From Porphyromonas macacae DSM 20710 = JCM 13914 (lineage in GTDB: Bacteria > Bacteroidota > Bacteroidia > Bacteroidales > Porphyromonadaceae), in assembly GCF_000379945.1 (NCBI RefSeq), contig NZ_KB904124.1, forward strand, positions 422,282-486,281: a stretch of 64,000 nucleotides of DNA. Direction: 5' to 3'. A program made the position numbers and the translations under genes. Numbering within the stretch: position 1 is the first letter of the stretch; the number at the start of each line of letters is the position of its first letter. This document shows positions 63,899 to 64,000 of this stretch, one piece after another. A model generated the notes under the pieces. The model had not been told where the DNA came from. It did not search any database and saw only the letters and a list, made by a program, of their open reading frames with translations.

Positions 63899-64000
63899 GC
63901 CTATAAGGCTTTAGTAATTTCTACTATTGTAGATCCCGAACTGATTTTTACTGCTGGGCGACTAGCCTATAAGGCTTTAGTAATTTCTACTATTGTAGAT
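63899..64000 (+). CRISPR. Type V-A CRISPR array, first two repeats (continues beyond window)
   Basis: Two identical 36-bp repeats at 63899-63934 and 63965-64000, starting GCCTATAAGG and ending AATTTCTACTATTGTAGAT, with the Cas12a handle stem TCTAC/GTAGA. One 30-bp spacer lies between them (63935-63964), starting CCCGAACTG. No match to the spacer was noticed elsewhere in the window. The window ends exactly at the end of repeat 2. Confidence 0.97.

Noticed and set aside
63935..63964. Self-targeting by spacer 1
   Set aside because: No match to the spacer was noticed on either strand of this window; the rest of the genome is not available here.

Overview
The window is chromosomal DNA of a Bacteroidota bacterium in the Porphyromonadaceae, most likely Porphyromonas macacae. 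The evidence is the fused lpxC/fabZ gene, promoters of the TAnnTTTG type, BACON-domain lipoproteins, a PUR-alpha-like DUF3276 gene, a DUF4834 gene and an RprXY-like two-component pair. The 1246-residue Cas12a near the right end also matches, from memory, the protein published as PmCpf1 (PmCas12a). The species call is inference; no database was searched.

Layout. 1-3.3 kb: 5'-truncated histidine kinase, response regulator and formate-tetrahydrofolate ligase. 3.5-9.1 kb (minus strand): end of the division/cell-wall cluster, murC-ftsQ-ftsA-ftsZ-yqeY. 9.5-16.2 kb: holB, a family 2 glycosyltransferase, mtaB with two overlapping small genes, tRNA-Pro(TGG) and typA. 16.5-21.8 kb: a tightly coupled alpha-glucan operon (GH133 debranching enzyme, GT4 glycogen synthase-like enzyme, GH57 enzyme) ending in a pseudouridine synthase. 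21.8-28.1 kb: an outer-membrane barrel protein, a tetR-fabG operon, and two divergent paralogous BACON lipoproteins around a repeat-rich AT-rich gap. 28.3-39.2 kb: a LysM glucosaminidase, purM, prfA, pyrF, the lipid A genes lpxD-lpxC/fabZ-lpxA, nnrD, psd, pssA and a DUF4834 gene. 39.4-46 kb: LptD-like protein, two overlapping rhomboid proteases, an exonuclease/endonuclease/phosphatase-family membrane protein and an IMPACT-family protein. 46.2-57.6 kb: dnaA, an LptF/LptG-type permease, ribBA, rplS, a DUF3109 protein, an RprXY-like two-component system and rnr. 58.2-64 kb: a complete type V-A CRISPR-Cas operon (cas12a-cas4-cas1-cas2), a leader with a predicted promoter, and the first two repeats of an array that continues past the window.

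The most interesting observation is about 550 bp upstream of cas12a. A single degenerate CRISPR repeat half (57632-57652; 17 of 21 bases match the 3' part of the array repeat) sits just downstream of a Bacteroidota-type promoter and is followed by a pseudo-spacer ending in a T run. The first bases of that pseudo-spacer match a site in the predicted cas12a promoter/5' leader, next to a TTTG PAM on the minus strand (58121-58147). This is the layout expected of a crRNA-like RNA that directs Cas12a to repress its own gene (CreR-like). It is a prediction from sequence only.

Several intergenic repeat families are visible: a modular palindromic element (three copies plus a fragment before cas12a), a ~140-bp element in two copies (after dnaA and before cas12a), and inverted repeats with a GGGCTGTGTCAAAA-like core at three places. 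They resemble MITE or REP-like elements; their families were not identified.
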